Origin: Agrobacterium cucumeris | Lineage (GTDB): Bacteria; Pseudomonadota; Alphaproteobacteria; Rhizobiales; Rhizobiaceae | Assembly (NCBI RefSeq): GCF_030036535.1 | Contig: NZ_CP080388.1 | Span: 744,001-808,000, forward strand | Reading direction: 5' to 3' | DNA length: 64,000 bases | In this document: positions 26,869 to 37,243 of the stretch, one piece after another | How the letters are laid out: each line of letters opens with the position of its first letter | Numbering within the stretch: the stretch's first letter is position 1 | Position numbers and translations under genes: made by a program | The notes under the pieces: model-generated | Databases searched by the model: none | The model's input: only the letters and a program-made list of their open reading frames with translations | What the model was told of the DNA's origin: nothing

Positions 26869-28110
26869 TCAGCTCCGGTAGTCGCCGTTGATCGCAACAT
26901 ATTCCTTGGTCAGATCGCAGGTCCAGACCGTGGCCGTACCCTCACCGAGACCGATATCCACCTTCACCGGAATGTCTTCCAGCCGCATCACGGCGGTGGT
27001 CTCCGCTTCCGAATAATCCGGGTCGCGTTCGCCATTCACGGCCACGCGCACGCCGCCGAACCAGATGGCGAGGCGGTCGCGATCAGCCATTTCGCCGGAC
27101 TTACCGACAGCCATGACGACACGGCCCCAATTGGCGTCTTCGCCGGCAACCGCGGTCTTCACCAGCGGCGAATTGGCGATGGAAAGGGCTATCTTCTTGG
27201 CGGCGGCATCGTTTTCCGCACCCGTGACGGTGACTTCCACCATCTTGCGCGCGCCTTCGCCATCGCGAACAACCTGCAAAGCGAGGTCCTTCAGAAGATC
27301 GTTCAGCGCGGCGCGGAAGGAGGACAAGCGCTCGTCATCGGCGCTCGTTACCTTTACCTGGCCGTCTTCGGCCGCCGCACCCGTGGCAAACAGCATCAGC
27401 GTGTCTGACGTGGATGTGTCGCTATCAACAGTCACGGAATTGAAGGTCGGGCCGACACCGGCGGAAAGCAGGGATTGCAGGGCGGCAGGCTCAATATCGG
27501 CATCCGTCACCACAAAAGAGAGCATCGTCGCCATATCGGGGGCAATCATGCCCGCCCCCTTGGAAATACCATTGATCGTCACGATCACGCCGCCGATTTC
27601 GGCGGTGCGGGTCGCGACCTTGGGGTAGGTGTCTGTCGTCATGATCGCCTTGGCAGCTTCCTGCCAGAAATCGGCTTCCGCCCTGACATTCATGTCGCCG
27701 AGAACACCGGCAAATTTCGAGGCATCCAGCGGCTCGCCGATCACGCCCGTCGATGCCAGGAACACTTCACCCTCAGAGCAGCCGACGGCAGCGGCGGCGG
27801 ATTTCGCCGTCAGCTCGGTCGCGGCCTTGCCCTTGACGCCGGTAAAGGCATTGGCATTGCCGGAATTGACCACCACGGCACGCGCTGCGCCGCCGCCGAG
27901 ATTGGCGCGGCAGAAATCAACGGGAGCCGAGGGGCATTTCGATTTGGTGAAGACGCCCGCCACGCTTGCCGGTTTGTCGAACACCATCAGGAGAACGTCG
28001 GTGCGGTTCTTGTACTTGATGCCCGCAGCAGCCGTCGCCATGCGAACACCGCGCAGCGCAGGCATGTCGGGATAGGATTTCGGAGCAAGCGGGGAAACGG
28101 CAACGGACAT
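26869..28110 (-). CDS. argJ: Bifunctional glutamate N-acetyltransferase/N-acetylglutamate synthase ArgJ
   Basis: This 413 aa enzyme transfers the acetyl group from N-acetylornithine to glutamate in arginine biosynthesis. The self-cleavage site is PDMATMLSF with nucleophile Thr195, and [10 protein letters not shown] near residues 82-91 is conserved. Length and motifs are normal and there is no sign of damage. Whether it is mono- or bifunctional cannot be read by eye. It heads the argJ-gnat-mutT transcript and is separated from the upstream isomerase by a hairpin. Confidence 0.95.
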   Translation of the reverse strand: MSVAVSPLAPKSYPDMPALRGVRMATAAAGIKYKNRTDVLLMVFDKPASVAGVFTKSKCPSAPVDFCRANLGGGAARAVVVNSGNANAFTGVKGKAATELTAKSAAAAVGCSEGEVFLASTGVIGEPLDASKFAGVLGDMNVRAEADFWQEAAKAIMTTDTYPKVATRTAEIGGVIVTINGISKGAGMIAPDMATMLSFVVTDADIEPAALQSLLSAGVGPTFNSVTVDSDTSTSDTLMLFATGAAAEDGQVKVTSADDERLSSFRAALNDLLKDLALQVVRDGEGARKMVEVTVTGAENDAAAKKIALSIANSPLVKTAVAGEDANWGRVVMAVGKSGEMADRDRLAIWFGGVRVAVNGERDPDYSEAETTAVMRLEDIPVKVDIGLGEGTATVWTCDLTKEYVAINGDYRS

Positions 28111-28162
28111 GGGAAGCGCCTGAAATTCTGGAAATGGGAGGTATGGAAGTGCCGGAGATGAA

Positions 28163-28188
28163 ACGGGGCGGCCTCAAAGCCGCCCCGT
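28163..28188 (-). terminator. Hairpin terminator after the parvulin gene
   Basis: A ten-bp GC-rich stem (28163-28172 with 28179-28188) and six-base loop lie just after the stop of the isomerase gene on the minus strand. The U-tract is short (two bases then CAU), so termination may be partial, allowing some read-through into argJ. Confidence 0.6.
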
Positions 28189-28202
28189 AACATGGGTCTT
28201 TA

Positions 28203-29069
28203 TTACTGCTGCGGCTGCTGAGCCTGCTGTTCCTTCGTGGCTTCGTCGTAGCCCTTCTTCAGCGTCTCATCCATGATTTCGATCTTCTGGTCAGCCTTTG
28301 CCTTCTCGATGAGGGCAACGTACTTGTCACGCATGACAAGCTGACGAACCTGCGGCTCGACCTGATCGAAAGCCGGCGGCGGGGCGATGCGCTTGTCTTC
28401 AAGCTTGATGACATGGAAGCCGAACTGCGTCTTGACAGGCGTCTTGGTGTAAGCGCCCTTTTCGAGGCCGAAAGCGGCTTCTTCAAATTCAGGTACCATG
28501 CGACCCTTGCCGAACCAGCCGAGATCGCCACCGTCATCCTTGTTGGAATCGGTCGACTTCTCCTTGGCGAGAACTGCGAAATCCTTGCCCGAATCAAGCT
28601 GCTTGATGATGTCCTTGGCTTCATCTTCGCTGGCGACCAGGATGTGGGCAGCCTTGATTTCTTCTTCCTGCGGCAGAGCTGCCACTTCCTTGTCGTAGCG
28701 TGCCTTCACTTCGTCAGCGGTAACAGCATCAACCACATGCTTGCGGAAATAGGCATTGTGCAGCTCACGGTCCTGGATGAATTCCATGCGCTTCTTGAAA
28801 TCCTCGGTCTTTTCGAGACCTTCTGCGCTGGCGTTCTTCACGAGAAGCTTGACGTCGATCGCGCCGGAAAGGGCTGCAACCTTCTTCTGCTCGTCGGGAA
28901 GCTGCGCGAGCTGCGGATCGAGATTGCCCATGGCGAGGTCGAGTTCGGACTGGTGGATTTCCAGATCGCCGACCTTGGCGACAACCTTGTCTTCCTGTGC
29001 AAAAGCCGGAAGCTGGAGGCCGAGCGTGGCCACAATCACCGCAGCCGCAATTTTATTATAGCGCAACAT
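28203..29069 (-). CDS. Periplasmic parvulin-type peptidyl-prolyl isomerase
   Basis: This 288 aa folding factor has a signal peptide (MLRYNKIAAAVIVATLGLQLPAFA), a SurA/PrsA-like N-terminal helical part and a parvulin domain at about 125-225 (IKAAHILVASEDEAKDIIKQL, DLGWFGKGRMVPEFEEAAF, VKTQFGFHVIKLED). The C-terminus is Gln-rich. The start at 29069 has AAAGG upstream; the longer frame upstream lacks support. It diverges from secA, a pairing that makes sense since it folds Sec-exported proteins. Confidence 0.92.
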   Translation of the reverse strand: MLRYNKIAAAVIVATLGLQLPAFAQEDKVVAKVGDLEIHQSELDLAMGNLDPQLAQLPDEQKKVAALSGAIDVKLLVKNASAEGLEKTEDFKKRMEFIQDRELHNAYFRKHVVDAVTADEVKARYDKEVAALPQEEEIKAAHILVASEDEAKDIIKQLDSGKDFAVLAKEKSTDSNKDDGGDLGWFGKGRMVPEFEEAAFGLEKGAYTKTPVKTQFGFHVIKLEDKRIAPPPAFDQVEPQVRQLVMRDKYVALIEKAKADQKIEIMDETLKKGYDEATKEQQAQQPQQ

Positions 29070-29169
29070 TTTGAACCTTTCGGGGACAATGCCGGCTCCA
29101 GACATGGTTTCCGGCTCTGAAAAAACTTCCAAACACCGGATTGTGGCCATTCTGTAACGGGCAGAACCG

Positions 29170-29198
29170 TTGACATCATTTGCCCCCCCTCTTATCTG
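29170..29198 (+). promoter_or_regulatory. Candidate sigma-70 promoter for secA
   Basis: TTGACA at 29170-29175, a 17-base spacer and TATCTG at 29193-29198 fit a housekeeping promoter. It is in the 243-base divergent gap and points at secA, leaving a leader of about 110 bases. Confidence 0.5.
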
Positions 29199-29312
29199 TC
29201 ACGCAACCTCGCGTCCAGATACGTTGAAGGGCGAAGTCCGTCATTTGTTGCTGAAATCAGCGTGACGGAGAAAAGCGCCCGCGAAAACGGAATTTCAGAA
29301 AGGGCCAGTAAG

Positions 29313-32021
29313 ATGGTCAGTCTCGGCGGAATAGCCCGCAAGTTGTTCGGTTCGGCAAATGAACGCCGCGTCCGCTCCTATAAAAGCAAGATCGCAGCCA
29401 TCAATGCGCTGGAAGAGGCCACCAAGGCCTTGTCCGACGAAGCGCTGGCGGCAAAGACGGCGGAATTCCGCCAGCAGCTTGCCGATGGCAAGACGCTGGA
29501 TGACCTGCTGATCCCGGCTTTCGCCGTCGCCCGTGAGGCGTCGCGCCGCGTCCTGCACATGCGCCCCTTCGACGTGCAGCTGACCGGCGGCATGATTCTT
29601 CATGGCGGCGCCATCGCCGAAATGAAGACCGGTGAAGGCAAGACGCTGGTGGCGACCCTTGCGGTCTACCTCAACGCGCTCGCCGGCAAGGGCGTGCATG
29701 TCGTTACCGTCAACGACTATCTCGCCAAGCGCGACGCCGCCACGATGAGCAGGCTCTACGGCTTCCTCGGGCTGACGACCGGCGTCATCGTGCACGGTCT
29801 GGACGACGACCAGCGCCGCGAGGCCTACGCCTGCGACATCACTTACGCGACGAATAACGAGCTCGGCTTCGATTATCTGCGCGATAACATGAAATACGAC
29901 CGCGCCCAGATGGTGCAGCGCAGCCATAATTACGCGATCGTCGACGAAGTCGACTCGATCCTCGTTGATGAAGCGCGCACACCGCTCATCATCTCCGGCC
30001 CGCTGGACGACCGCTCCGATCTCTACAACACCATCGACGCCTTCATTCCGCTGCTGACACCTGAAGATTACGAAATCGACGAGAAGCAGCGTTCGGCCAA
30101 CTTCTCCGAAGACGGCACCGAGAAGCTCGAAAACCTGCTGCGGCAGGCGGGCCTGCTGAAGGGCGAATCGCTTTATGACGTCGAGAACGTCGCCATCGTT
30201 CACCACATCAACAATGCGCTGAAGGCCCACAAGCTCTTCACCCGCGACAAGGACTACATCGTCCGTAACGATGAAATCGTCATCATCGACGAATTCACCG
30301 GCCGCATGATGCCGGGCCGCCGTTATTCCGAAGGTCAGCACCAGGCTCTGGAAGCCAAGGAAAAAGTGCAGATCCAGCCGGAAAACCAGACGCTTTCCTC
30401 CGTCACCTTCCAGAATTATTTCCGCATGTACGCAAAGCTCGCCGGCATGACCGGTACGGCTTCGACGGAAGCGGAAGAATTCGGCAATATCTACGGCCTT
30501 GATGTCATCGAAGTGCCGACCAACCTGCCGATCCAGCGTATCGACGAGGACGACGAGGTCTACCGTACCGGCGAAGAGAAATTCCTCGCGATCATCACCG
30601 AGATCAAGGCGGCGCATGAGCGCGGCCAGCCGGTTCTGGTGGGCACGACGTCGATCGAGAAATCCGAGCTTCTGGCCCATATGCTGCGTCAGTCCGGCTT
30701 TACCGATTTCCAGGTTCTGAACGCCCGTTACCACGAGCAGGAAGCCTATATCGTTTCGCAGGCCGGCGTTCCCGGCGCCGTCACCATCGCCACCAACATG
30801 GCCGGCCGCGGTACCGACATCCAGCTCGGCGGCAACGTCGACATGCGCCTTGAGCGCGAGCTTGAAGGCATGGAGCCCGGCCCTGAGCGTGACGCGAAGG
30901 AAGAGGCTATCCGCGCCGAAATCAAGGTGCTGAAGGAAAAGGCGCTGGCCGCCGGCGGTCTTTACGTCATCGCCACCGAGCGCCACGAAAGCCGCCGTAT
31001 CGACAACCAGCTGCGCGGTCGTTCCGGCCGTCAGGGCGACCCGGGCCGCTCGAAATTCTATCTGTCGCTGCAGGATGACCTGATGCGCATCTTCGGCTCC
31101 GAGCGCATGGACTCGATGCTGCAGAAGCTCGGCCTGAAGGAAGGCGAGGCAATCGTCCATCCGTGGATCAACAAGGCGCTGGAACGCGCCCAGAAGAAGG
31201 TCGAAGCCCGCAACTTCGAGACCCGCAAGAACCTTCTGAAATATGACGACGTGCTGAACGACCAGCGCAAGGTGATCTTCGAGCAGCGCCTCGAGCTGAT
31301 GGAAGCCGACAATATCGGCGAAACCGCAGCCGACATGCGCAACGAAGTCATCGAAACGCTCGTCACCAAGCATGTTCCGGAAAATGCCTATGCCGAACAG
31401 TGGGATATTGCCGGTCTGAAGGCTGGTATCGCCCAGTTCCTGAACCTCGACCTGCCGGTGGAGGAATGGGCCAAGGAAGAAGGCATCGCCGAGGACGACA
31501 TTCTTCAGCGCGTTACCGAGGCGGCCGACAAATACGCCGCCGAACGTGCGGAACGTTTCGGTCCTGAGATCACGACCTATGTGGAACGTTCGGTCATTCT
31601 CCAGACGATCGACCATCTGTGGCGCGAACATATCGTCAACCTCGACCATCTGCGCTCCGTCGTCGGTTTCCGTGGTTACGCCCAGCGTGATCCGTTGCAG
31701 GAATACAAGGCGGAAGCCTTCGAGCTGTTCCAGGCACTGCTTGCCAATCTGCGCGAAGGCGTCACCGCCCAGCTGATGCGCGTGGAACTTGTGCAGCAGG
31801 AACCGCAGCAGCCGGAACTGCCTGAGATGACCGCCCATCATCTCGACCCCGTCACCGGCGAAGACGAGATGGCGCATGGCGCACCCGTCGCTTTCGTGCC
31901 GGCCGAGGAGCGCGATCCGAACAATCCCGCCACCTGGGGCCGCATCGGGCGCAATGAAATGTGCCCTTGCGGCTCGGGCAAAAAATTCAAGCATTGCCAC
32001 GGCGTCTACGAACAGGCGTAA
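29313..32021 (+). CDS. secA: Preprotein translocase ATPase SecA
   Basis: This 902 aa motor drives proteins through SecYEG. Landmarks are the Walker A at residues 107-111 (GEGKT), DEVD at 211-214, the preprotein cross-linking region, [10 protein letters not shown](Q)LGG and [12 protein letters not shown] of the second motor domain, and the C-terminal zinc site [14 protein letters not shown] that binds SecB or lipid. The ATG at 29313 gives the family N-terminus ([13 protein letters not shown]). The frame is open further upstream but not family-like. It is monocistronic, with a strong terminator. Confidence 0.97.
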   Translation: MVSLGGIARKLFGSANERRVRSYKSKIAAINALEEATKALSDEALAAKTAEFRQQLADGKTLDDLLIPAFAVAREASRRVLHMRPFDVQLTGGMILHGGAIAEMKTGEGKTLVATLAVYLNALAGKGVHVVTVNDYLAKRDAATMSRLYGFLGLTTGVIVHGLDDDQRREAYACDITYATNNELGFDYLRDNMKYDRAQMVQRSHNYAIVDEVDSILVDEARTPLIISGPLDDRSDLYNTIDAFIPLLTPEDYEIDEKQRSANFSEDGTEKLENLLRQAGLLKGESLYDVENVAIVHHINNALKAHKLFTRDKDYIVRNDEIVIIDEFTGRMMPGRRYSEGQHQALEAKEKVQIQPENQTLSSVTFQNYFRMYAKLAGMTGTASTEAEEFGNIYGLDVIEVPTNLPIQRIDEDDEVYRTGEEKFLAIITEIKAAHERGQPVLVGTTSIEKSELLAHMLRQSGFTDFQVLNARYHEQEAYIVSQAGVPGAVTIATNMAGRGTDIQLGGNVDMRLERELEGMEPGPERDAKEEAIRAEIKVLKEKALAAGGLYVIATERHESRRIDNQLRGRSGRQGDPGRSKFYLSLQDDLMRIFGSERMDSMLQKLGLKEGEAIVHPWINKALERAQKKVEARNFETRKNLLKYDDVLNDQRKVIFEQRLELMEADNIGETAADMRNEVIETLVTKHVPENAYAEQWDIAGLKAGIAQFLNLDLPVEEWAKEEGIAEDDILQRVTEAADKYAAERAERFGPEITTYVERSVILQTIDHLWREHIVNLDHLRSVVGFRGYAQRDPLQEYKAEAFELFQALLANLREGVTAQLMRVELVQQEPQQPELPEMTAHHLDPVTGEDEMAHGAPVAFVPAEERDPNNPATWGRIGRNEMCPCGSGKKFKHCHGVYEQA

Positions 32022-32043
32022 TTCAGGCCCGCTTACGATGATT

Positions 32044-32080
32044 ATCGCCCGTAACCCCGTGTTACGGGCGATTTTCTTTG
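32044..32080 (+). terminator. Intrinsic terminator of secA
   Basis: A 12-bp perfect stem (ATCGCCCGTAAC at 32044-32055 with 32061-32072) and five-base loop are followed by TTTCTTT, 22 bases after the secA stop. Confidence 0.88.
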
Positions 32081-32260
32081 CGCCCGTTCATTGCTGTTGA
32101 CGGATATCAGCGATTTCCAATATGGGAGCCTGACTATCTTCCAGAAAACGCTTTCATGAGCGCATCTGGCCCAGATGGAAGCGTCGGACGGGCTCACGAT
32201 CTTTGTTTTTGTGCATTTTCCGGACGTACAACCGCTAAGCCCTTTTGACGGAAATGCCCC

Positions 32261-33154
32261 ATGGCCCCTCGCGATCTCGCCGCCTATATTTTTCTCGCGC
32301 TCGCATGGGGAATGTCTTTCCTGCTGCTTCTGCATGTCGTTGCGGCGTTCGGCTGGATCGGTGCCGTCACGCTTCGCTCGCTTGTCACTGCCGTCACCCT
32401 CTTTCTCATCGCGCGGGCCGCGCGCCGCAGGCTCGCATTTTCGGCCAGCTGGCGTGCCTTCACCGTGGTTGGCGCGACAACGGTTGCCGGGCAGCTGATC
32501 GGCCTTTCTTATGCGACACCGCTGGTCGGCACCGCCATGGCCGCCATTCTGGTGGCGACAATTCCGCTCTTTTCCATGCTCATCTCGCAGATATGGGGGC
32601 TTGAGCGGCTGACGCGACAGGGTATTGCCGGCCTTGTCATCGGCTTTGCCGGCATCATCCTGCTCGTTGGTTTTCCCGCCGTTCCCGTCACAACCGGTTT
32701 CATCATCGGCTGCGCCGCCGCTGTCGCCGCCTGCATCTGCGCCGCCTATGGCAGCAATTATGCCAGCCGCTACCTGAAAGGCGTCGGCTCCTGGGAAATC
32801 ACCATCGGCTCCTTTCTGGCGGGTGGCCTGATGACCCTGCCGCTTCTGCTGGCCGTGCCATTGCCCGGAACGCCGGCTCTCATCGACTACGTCTATCTTC
32901 TGATACAGGCAGTGGTCATGAGCGGCCTTACCTACATCACCTATTTCCGGCTGGTCTCCACCATCGGCGCGACGAAGACCATCAGCGTTGAATTTGCCGT
33001 AACCGTCGTGGCGGTTCTTATCGGCGCTCTGGTGCTGGACGAACCCCTGTCACTTCCCCAGCTTTTGGGCGCGGGCATCATCATTTTGGGCTGCGCGCTC
33101 GTGCTTGACCTTTTGCCCAAGAAAAAAGCGCCGCCCACGCCATCCGGCGCATGA
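32261..33154 (+). CDS. DMT-superfamily (EamA) transporter
   Basis: This 297 aa inner-membrane protein has ten predicted spans arranged as two EamA repeats. It opens with LAAYIFLALAWGMSFLLL. The second repeat includes VSTIGATKTISVEFAVTVVAVLIGALVLDEPLS, the motif typical of metabolite exporters of the RhaT/EamA class. The substrate is unknown. The C-terminal tail is Lys/Pro-rich. It stands alone after the secA terminator. Confidence 0.85.
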   Translation: MAPRDLAAYIFLALAWGMSFLLLLHVVAAFGWIGAVTLRSLVTAVTLFLIARAARRRLAFSASWRAFTVVGATTVAGQLIGLSYATPLVGTAMAAILVATIPLFSMLISQIWGLERLTRQGIAGLVIGFAGIILLVGFPAVPVTTGFIIGCAAAVAACICAAYGSNYASRYLKGVGSWEITIGSFLAGGLMTLPLLLAVPLPGTPALIDYVYLLIQAVVMSGLTYITYFRLVSTIGATKTISVEFAVTVVAVLIGALVLDEPLSLPQLLGAGIIILGCALVLDLLPKKKAPPTPSGA

Positions 33155-33235
33155 AGGGTTTATTAGCGTTTTCCACTAATAGTCGTGGTGGCTACCGCTG
33201 ATCACGCGTGATCGCGTTTGCGACGCGAGGGGAAA

Positions 33236-34438
33236 ATGCAACCGGGCAAGTCAGATTATGAGCATTATTGGGATCCCTTGCGGGCTCTCCTCATGCTGCT
33301 CGGCATTCCCTACCATGCCTCCCTGCTCTACAGCCACGCCCTGCCCTGGGATATCAAGGATTTTGAAACCAGCCCGGTGCTGACGGCACTTGGCGCGGCG
33401 CTCGTCACCTTCCGCATGCCGGCGTTTTTTCTGGTGGCCGGTTATTTTTCCGCCATGGTCATCGGCAAGAAGGGCAAAGCGCCGTGGCTCAGGCAGCGTT
33501 TCCTGCGCCTTGGGCTGCCTTTCATCGTGGCCGTGCTGATGTTGGGGCCGCTGCAACTTTTCCTGCTGCAACTGGCTGGTATCGCCAAGGGTGATATCTC
33601 CGCCGACCGGCTGATACAGAGCCTGCCGGGTCTACTGCGCCCGAGCGAACAATGGATCATGCATCTGTGGTTCCTGCCTGCCCTCATTGCCTATTCCGTC
33701 CTGCTTGCAGGCCTGTTGTTCCTCGCGGAACGCCCGCCACTGGCATATGCCAGAGACCGGTTCGGCAGGGCGCGGGCACGTTATCCGGCGCTGTTTTTTT
33801 TCGCGCTCTGCGCCTTTCCCGTTTTGTGGGAGCTGATGGTCTACGGCTCGGGCCTGCTTGCGGGGAAAACCGGAAATGGCCTGTTTATCCTCTATGAACG
33901 GGCCTCCGATCCCTATGCGCGTTATCTGCCGTTTTTTCTCATCGGGGCGCTGTTGAACCGCGACCGAGTTCTCTTTCACCGCTTCCGCCAGACGGGCCCC
34001 CTCACCGGTATCATCGCCTTCGTCACCATCGCAACCGCGGTGACGCTGCGGCTGCAAAACCCGTTTTCCAGTTCAGCCATGCTCGTGCTGGTTTCGACGA
34101 TTGCGGCGGTGGCGGCAAGCCGCCTGCTGATCGACCTCGCCTGCCGTTATTTCGACAGGCCAAGCCGGATTGCCGGACGGATGACGGATGCCTCTTTCAC
34201 CATCTACCTGTTTCACCACCCGCTGATTTACGCTTTCGGCACGCTTTTCATCCTGATCTCGCTGCCGCCCATCCTCGAATTTACCATCATCGTCGCGGCG
34301 ACGACCTTTACGGCCTATCTGCTGCACCAGGTGATACGCCGCAGTCCGCTGGCGCTTTTTCTTCTCAACGGCACCCGCAAACCACGGGCGCCAAACGACA
34401 TCGGGACAGGCGCTGCCGCCTCCCAAACCCTTCGTTAA
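33236..34438 (+). CDS. Acyltransferase family 3 membrane protein (OpgC-like)
   Basis: This 400 aa protein has about ten spans. The N-terminal YWDPLRALLMLLGIPYHASLLYS carries the conserved Arg and His of the acyltransferase-3 active site, followed by FRMPAFFLVAGYFSA. Such enzymes transfer acyl or succinyl groups to glycans. The similarity pattern is closest to OpgC-type glucan-succinylating proteins, but the acceptor is unproven. The start at 33236 has GAGGGG upstream. A flippase gene follows 57 bases later. Confidence 0.82.
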   Translation: MQPGKSDYEHYWDPLRALLMLLGIPYHASLLYSHALPWDIKDFETSPVLTALGAALVTFRMPAFFLVAGYFSAMVIGKKGKAPWLRQRFLRLGLPFIVAVLMLGPLQLFLLQLAGIAKGDISADRLIQSLPGLLRPSEQWIMHLWFLPALIAYSVLLAGLLFLAERPPLAYARDRFGRARARYPALFFFALCAFPVLWELMVYGSGLLAGKTGNGLFILYERASDPYARYLPFFLIGALLNRDRVLFHRFRQTGPLTGIIAFVTIATAVTLRLQNPFSSSAMLVLVSTIAAVAASRLLIDLACRYFDRPSRIAGRMTDASFTIYLFHHPLIYAFGTLFILISLPPILEFTIIVAATTFTAYLLHQVIRRSPLALFLLNGTRKPRAPNDIGTGAAASQTLR

Positions 34439-34495
34439 GGATAAGGCGGTTACAATCCGGCTGCCTATTTAACTGGAAATGATGGCGTGTGGATC

Positions 34496-35911
34496 ATGGC
34501 TATCCTCAACACGGCGGAAAAAGCCTTACCCGCAGGCCTGCGCGCGAAGCTCTCGCCGCTGGGAGCAAAAATCGCCGTCCTCGTTTCCGCAAGGGATGAT
34601 GTCTCGCGCGCCCAGCGTATGGCGCTGGTCGCCTTTGCGGTGCGCATCGTCAGCGCCGGCATCGCCTTCATTTCCCAGATCATCCTCGCCCGCCTGATGG
34701 GCGAGTTCGAATATGGCCTCTTCGCCTTCGTCTGGGTTCTGGTGATCCTGTTCGGTAACCTGTCCTGTCTCGGGTTCCACACCACCGTCATCCGCTTTTT
34801 ACCCGGCTATCGTCTTGAGGACGCCCATGACAAGATCATGGGGTTGACCTCGACGGCACGCATTTTCGCCATGCTGTCGGCCAGCACGCTGGCGCTTTGC
34901 GGCTTTGTTTTCCTGTATTTCTTCGGTGAGCGTATCGCCGCCTATTATCTCATTCCCGTTGCACTGGCACTTTTCACCCTGCCGATGGTGGCGCTTGGTG
35001 ATGTGCTGAACGGCACTGCGCGCGCCAATGGCTGGGCAATATCAGCCCTCAGCCCCACCTATATCGTTCGCCCGGTGCTGATATTGCTATTCATGCTGGT
35101 GGCGATCGGGCTTGGCGCGGAAAAAACCGCGACAACGGCGATGATCACCGCGCTTCTCGCCACCTATGTCACCACGCTGTTCCATTTCGCTTTCCTCAAC
35201 CGACGGCTCAACCGGAATTTCCGCAGCGTCGCCCGCCGGATCCATTTCAGCCACTGGATGCGGTTTGCCTTTCCCGTGTTCCTGATCGACGGCATCGGCT
35301 TCCTGATGACCAATTCCGACGTGGTAATCGTCGGTCTCTATCTGCCGCCGGATCAGGTCGGCATCTATTTCGCGGCGGCGAAAACCATCGTGTTGATGCA
35401 ATTCGTGTTTTTCTCCGTGCAGGCGGCGGCAGCCCCGCGTCTGGCCGCCCTGATTTCCGCCAATGACCGGCAGGCGCTTGCAGGTTTCGCCAGCCAGGCG
35501 GCACGCTGGGCCTTCTGGCCGTCGCTTGCCGTCGGCAGCGTCGTGCTTCTGGCCGGCCCATTCCTGCTGTCATTGTTCGGCCCCGGATTCGTTCAGGGTT
35601 ATCAGCTGATGTTCTTCCTTTTTGCGGGCTTCCTCGCGAAAGCGCTGATCGGCCCGGGCGAGACCCTGCTGAATATGGCCGGCAAACAAAAATTGTGTGT
35701 TGCTCTTTATATTATTATCTTTGGTTGCAACATTGCACTCAACATGGCGCTCATTCCGGTCTATGGTCTGGCAGGGGCTGCGGCAGCGGTCGCAATAGCC
35801 ATGTGTATAGAAGCTGTGCTATTGCATATTGCCATTCGCCGCACACTCGGGATCGTCCTTTTTGCCTTCAACGATCCCCGGGCGGGTCAAGACACTGGGA
35901 AGGCGGTGTAA
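34496..35911 (+). CDS. Polysaccharide flippase (Wzx/MATE-like)
   Basis: This 471 aa integral membrane protein has 12-14 spans in the oligosaccharide-flippase pattern (VRIVSAGIAFISQIILARLMGEFEYGLFAFVWVLVI). It would move lipid-linked sugar units across the inner membrane. The N-terminal 50 residues are polar. The next gene, a CelD/BcsL-like GNAT protein, begins eight bases later and the two are surely coexpressed. No glycosyltransferase or polymerase is adjacent, so this is a separate small unit from the large locus starting at 43.8 kb. Confidence 0.85.
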   Translation: MAILNTAEKALPAGLRAKLSPLGAKIAVLVSARDDVSRAQRMALVAFAVRIVSAGIAFISQIILARLMGEFEYGLFAFVWVLVILFGNLSCLGFHTTVIRFLPGYRLEDAHDKIMGLTSTARIFAMLSASTLALCGFVFLYFFGERIAAYYLIPVALALFTLPMVALGDVLNGTARANGWAISALSPTYIVRPVLILLFMLVAIGLGAEKTATTAMITALLATYVTTLFHFAFLNRRLNRNFRSVARRIHFSHWMRFAFPVFLIDGIGFLMTNSDVVIVGLYLPPDQVGIYFAAAKTIVLMQFVFFSVQAAAAPRLAALISANDRQALAGFASQAARWAFWPSLAVGSVVLLAGPFLLSLFGPGFVQGYQLMFFLFAGFLAKALIGPGETLLNMAGKQKLCVALYIIIFGCNIALNMALIPVYGLAGAAAAVAIAMCIEAVLLHIAIRRTLGIVLFAFNDPRAGQDTGKAV

Positions 35912-35919
35912 CGATAAGC

Positions 35920-37191
35920 ATGTCCAGCGATCCAAAAAATCCGGATTTTCAGGATCCGCGCATCGCGGCGCTGATGGCGTCGGCGGAGCGTGACCGTCCC
36001 GTGGCAGACAGCAGCCGGCGCGTGGGACGCGACGGCCGTGAATTCTGCATCTATCCGGGCCAGCTCGGTTACGACATGCAGGAAGAACTCGACTTCCTGT
36101 CCAACCGTGTCATGGAGGCGAATGTCTTCTTCACCGGCCGCCTTCTGGCACCGGCCATGCCGCGTATCGAAGACAAGTCCGTGCGCTTCGCCCTCATTCG
36201 CGACGAGAACGGCGCCCGAAGCCGCATGCGCTTTCTAATGCCCTTTACTGTTGAAAAGCCGGGCTTTTCCATCGGACCTTCCATTCTGCGCGTCTGGGCC
36301 AATCCATTCGGTCCGCTCGGCACGCCGCTGGTCGATACCGAGGGGGCTGCGGAAACGCTCGACAATCTTTTCGACGCGCTTTCCGACCGGGAAATGCGGC
36401 TGCCCAATGTGCTCGTGCTGCCGGATGTGCGGCTTGAAGGCCCATTCGCCCGCATGTTCAGGGCAATCGCGCTCAGCCGCAACCTGCCGGTGACGACGAC
36501 GGGCAATTACCAGCGGCCGATGCTGGAAAGCCTTCTGGATGGCGAGGCCTATCTGCGCAGTTCGCTTGCGCCGCACCATCTGCGGGAAATGCGCCGCCAA
36601 TGGCGTCAGCTCGAAAAACTTGGAGCCATCTCCTACACCGTGACCCGCCAGCCGAAGGACATACGTTATCGTATGGAGGAATTCCTGGCGCTGGAGGCAA
36701 GCGGCTGGAAAGGCCGCAAACGCACCGCGCTGGTGAATGACCGTTACCGCGCCGCCTTCGCCCGCGAAGCGATCACCAACCTGGCCGAAGCCGATGCCGT
36801 GCGTATCCACACCATCGATCTCAACGGCGCGGCGATCGCATCGATGATCGTCTTCATGACGGCCGGCGAGGCCTATACGTGGAAGACAGCCTTTGACGAG
36901 AATTATGCGCAGTTTTCGCCCGGCAAATTGCTGGTGCAGAAACTGACTGACTGGCATCTGGACGATGCCAATATTCTGCGCAGCGACAGCTGTGCGGTGC
37001 CTGATCATCCGATCATGAGCCGTTTCTGGCAGGAACGGCAGGAAATGGGCACATTGGTTGTCGGGCTGACGCATAACAGCGACCGGGATGTGCGGCAGGT
37101 TTCCACGCAGGTGGATATGTACCGCAACACCCGCAATCTCGCCCGCAGCCTGCGCCAGAAAATCCTGTCCTTCGGACGTAAGGGCAATTAA
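35920..37191 (+). CDS. GNAT-family acetyltransferase, CelD/BcsL-like
   Basis: This 423 aa protein has the GNAT-6 pattern in its second half: LEASGWKGRKRTAL, then FAREAITNLAEADAVRIHTIDLNGAAIASMIVFMTAGEAYTWKTAFDENYAQFSPGKLLVQKLTDW. CelD/BcsL proteins occur in exopolysaccharide and cellulose clusters and may acylate the glycan or its lipid intermediate. The start at 35920 matches the end of the flippase; longer frames overlap it. There is no signal peptide or span, so it is cytoplasmic. Confidence 0.83.
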   Translation: MSSDPKNPDFQDPRIAALMASAERDRPVADSSRRVGRDGREFCIYPGQLGYDMQEELDFLSNRVMEANVFFTGRLLAPAMPRIEDKSVRFALIRDENGARSRMRFLMPFTVEKPGFSIGPSILRVWANPFGPLGTPLVDTEGAAETLDNLFDALSDREMRLPNVLVLPDVRLEGPFARMFRAIALSRNLPVTTTGNYQRPMLESLLDGEAYLRSSLAPHHLREMRRQWRQLEKLGAISYTVTRQPKDIRYRMEEFLALEASGWKGRKRTALVNDRYRAAFAREAITNLAEADAVRIHTIDLNGAAIASMIVFMTAGEAYTWKTAFDENYAQFSPGKLLVQKLTDWHLDDANILRSDSCAVPDHPIMSRFWQERQEMGTLVVGLTHNSDRDVRQVSTQVDMYRNTRNLARSLRQKILSFGRKGN

Positions 37192-37194
37192 TCG

Positions 37195-37218
37195 CGAAGG
37201 ACGCCGGGGCGTCCTTCG
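37195..37218. terminator. Hairpin between convergent genes
   Basis: CGAAGGACGC (37195-37204) pairs with GCGTCCTTCG (37209-37218) around a four-base loop, immediately after the GNAT stop and 26 bases before the repeat-protein stop. The T-run is poor, so strength is uncertain. Confidence 0.65.
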
Positions 37219-37243
37219 GACTATTGTCGTGGCAAGACCTGCG

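Noticed and set aside
29295..32000. A 901-codon open frame on the minus strand
   Set aside because: It is wholly antisense to secA, whose motifs are unmistakable. Long antisense frames are a by-product of high-GC codon usage.
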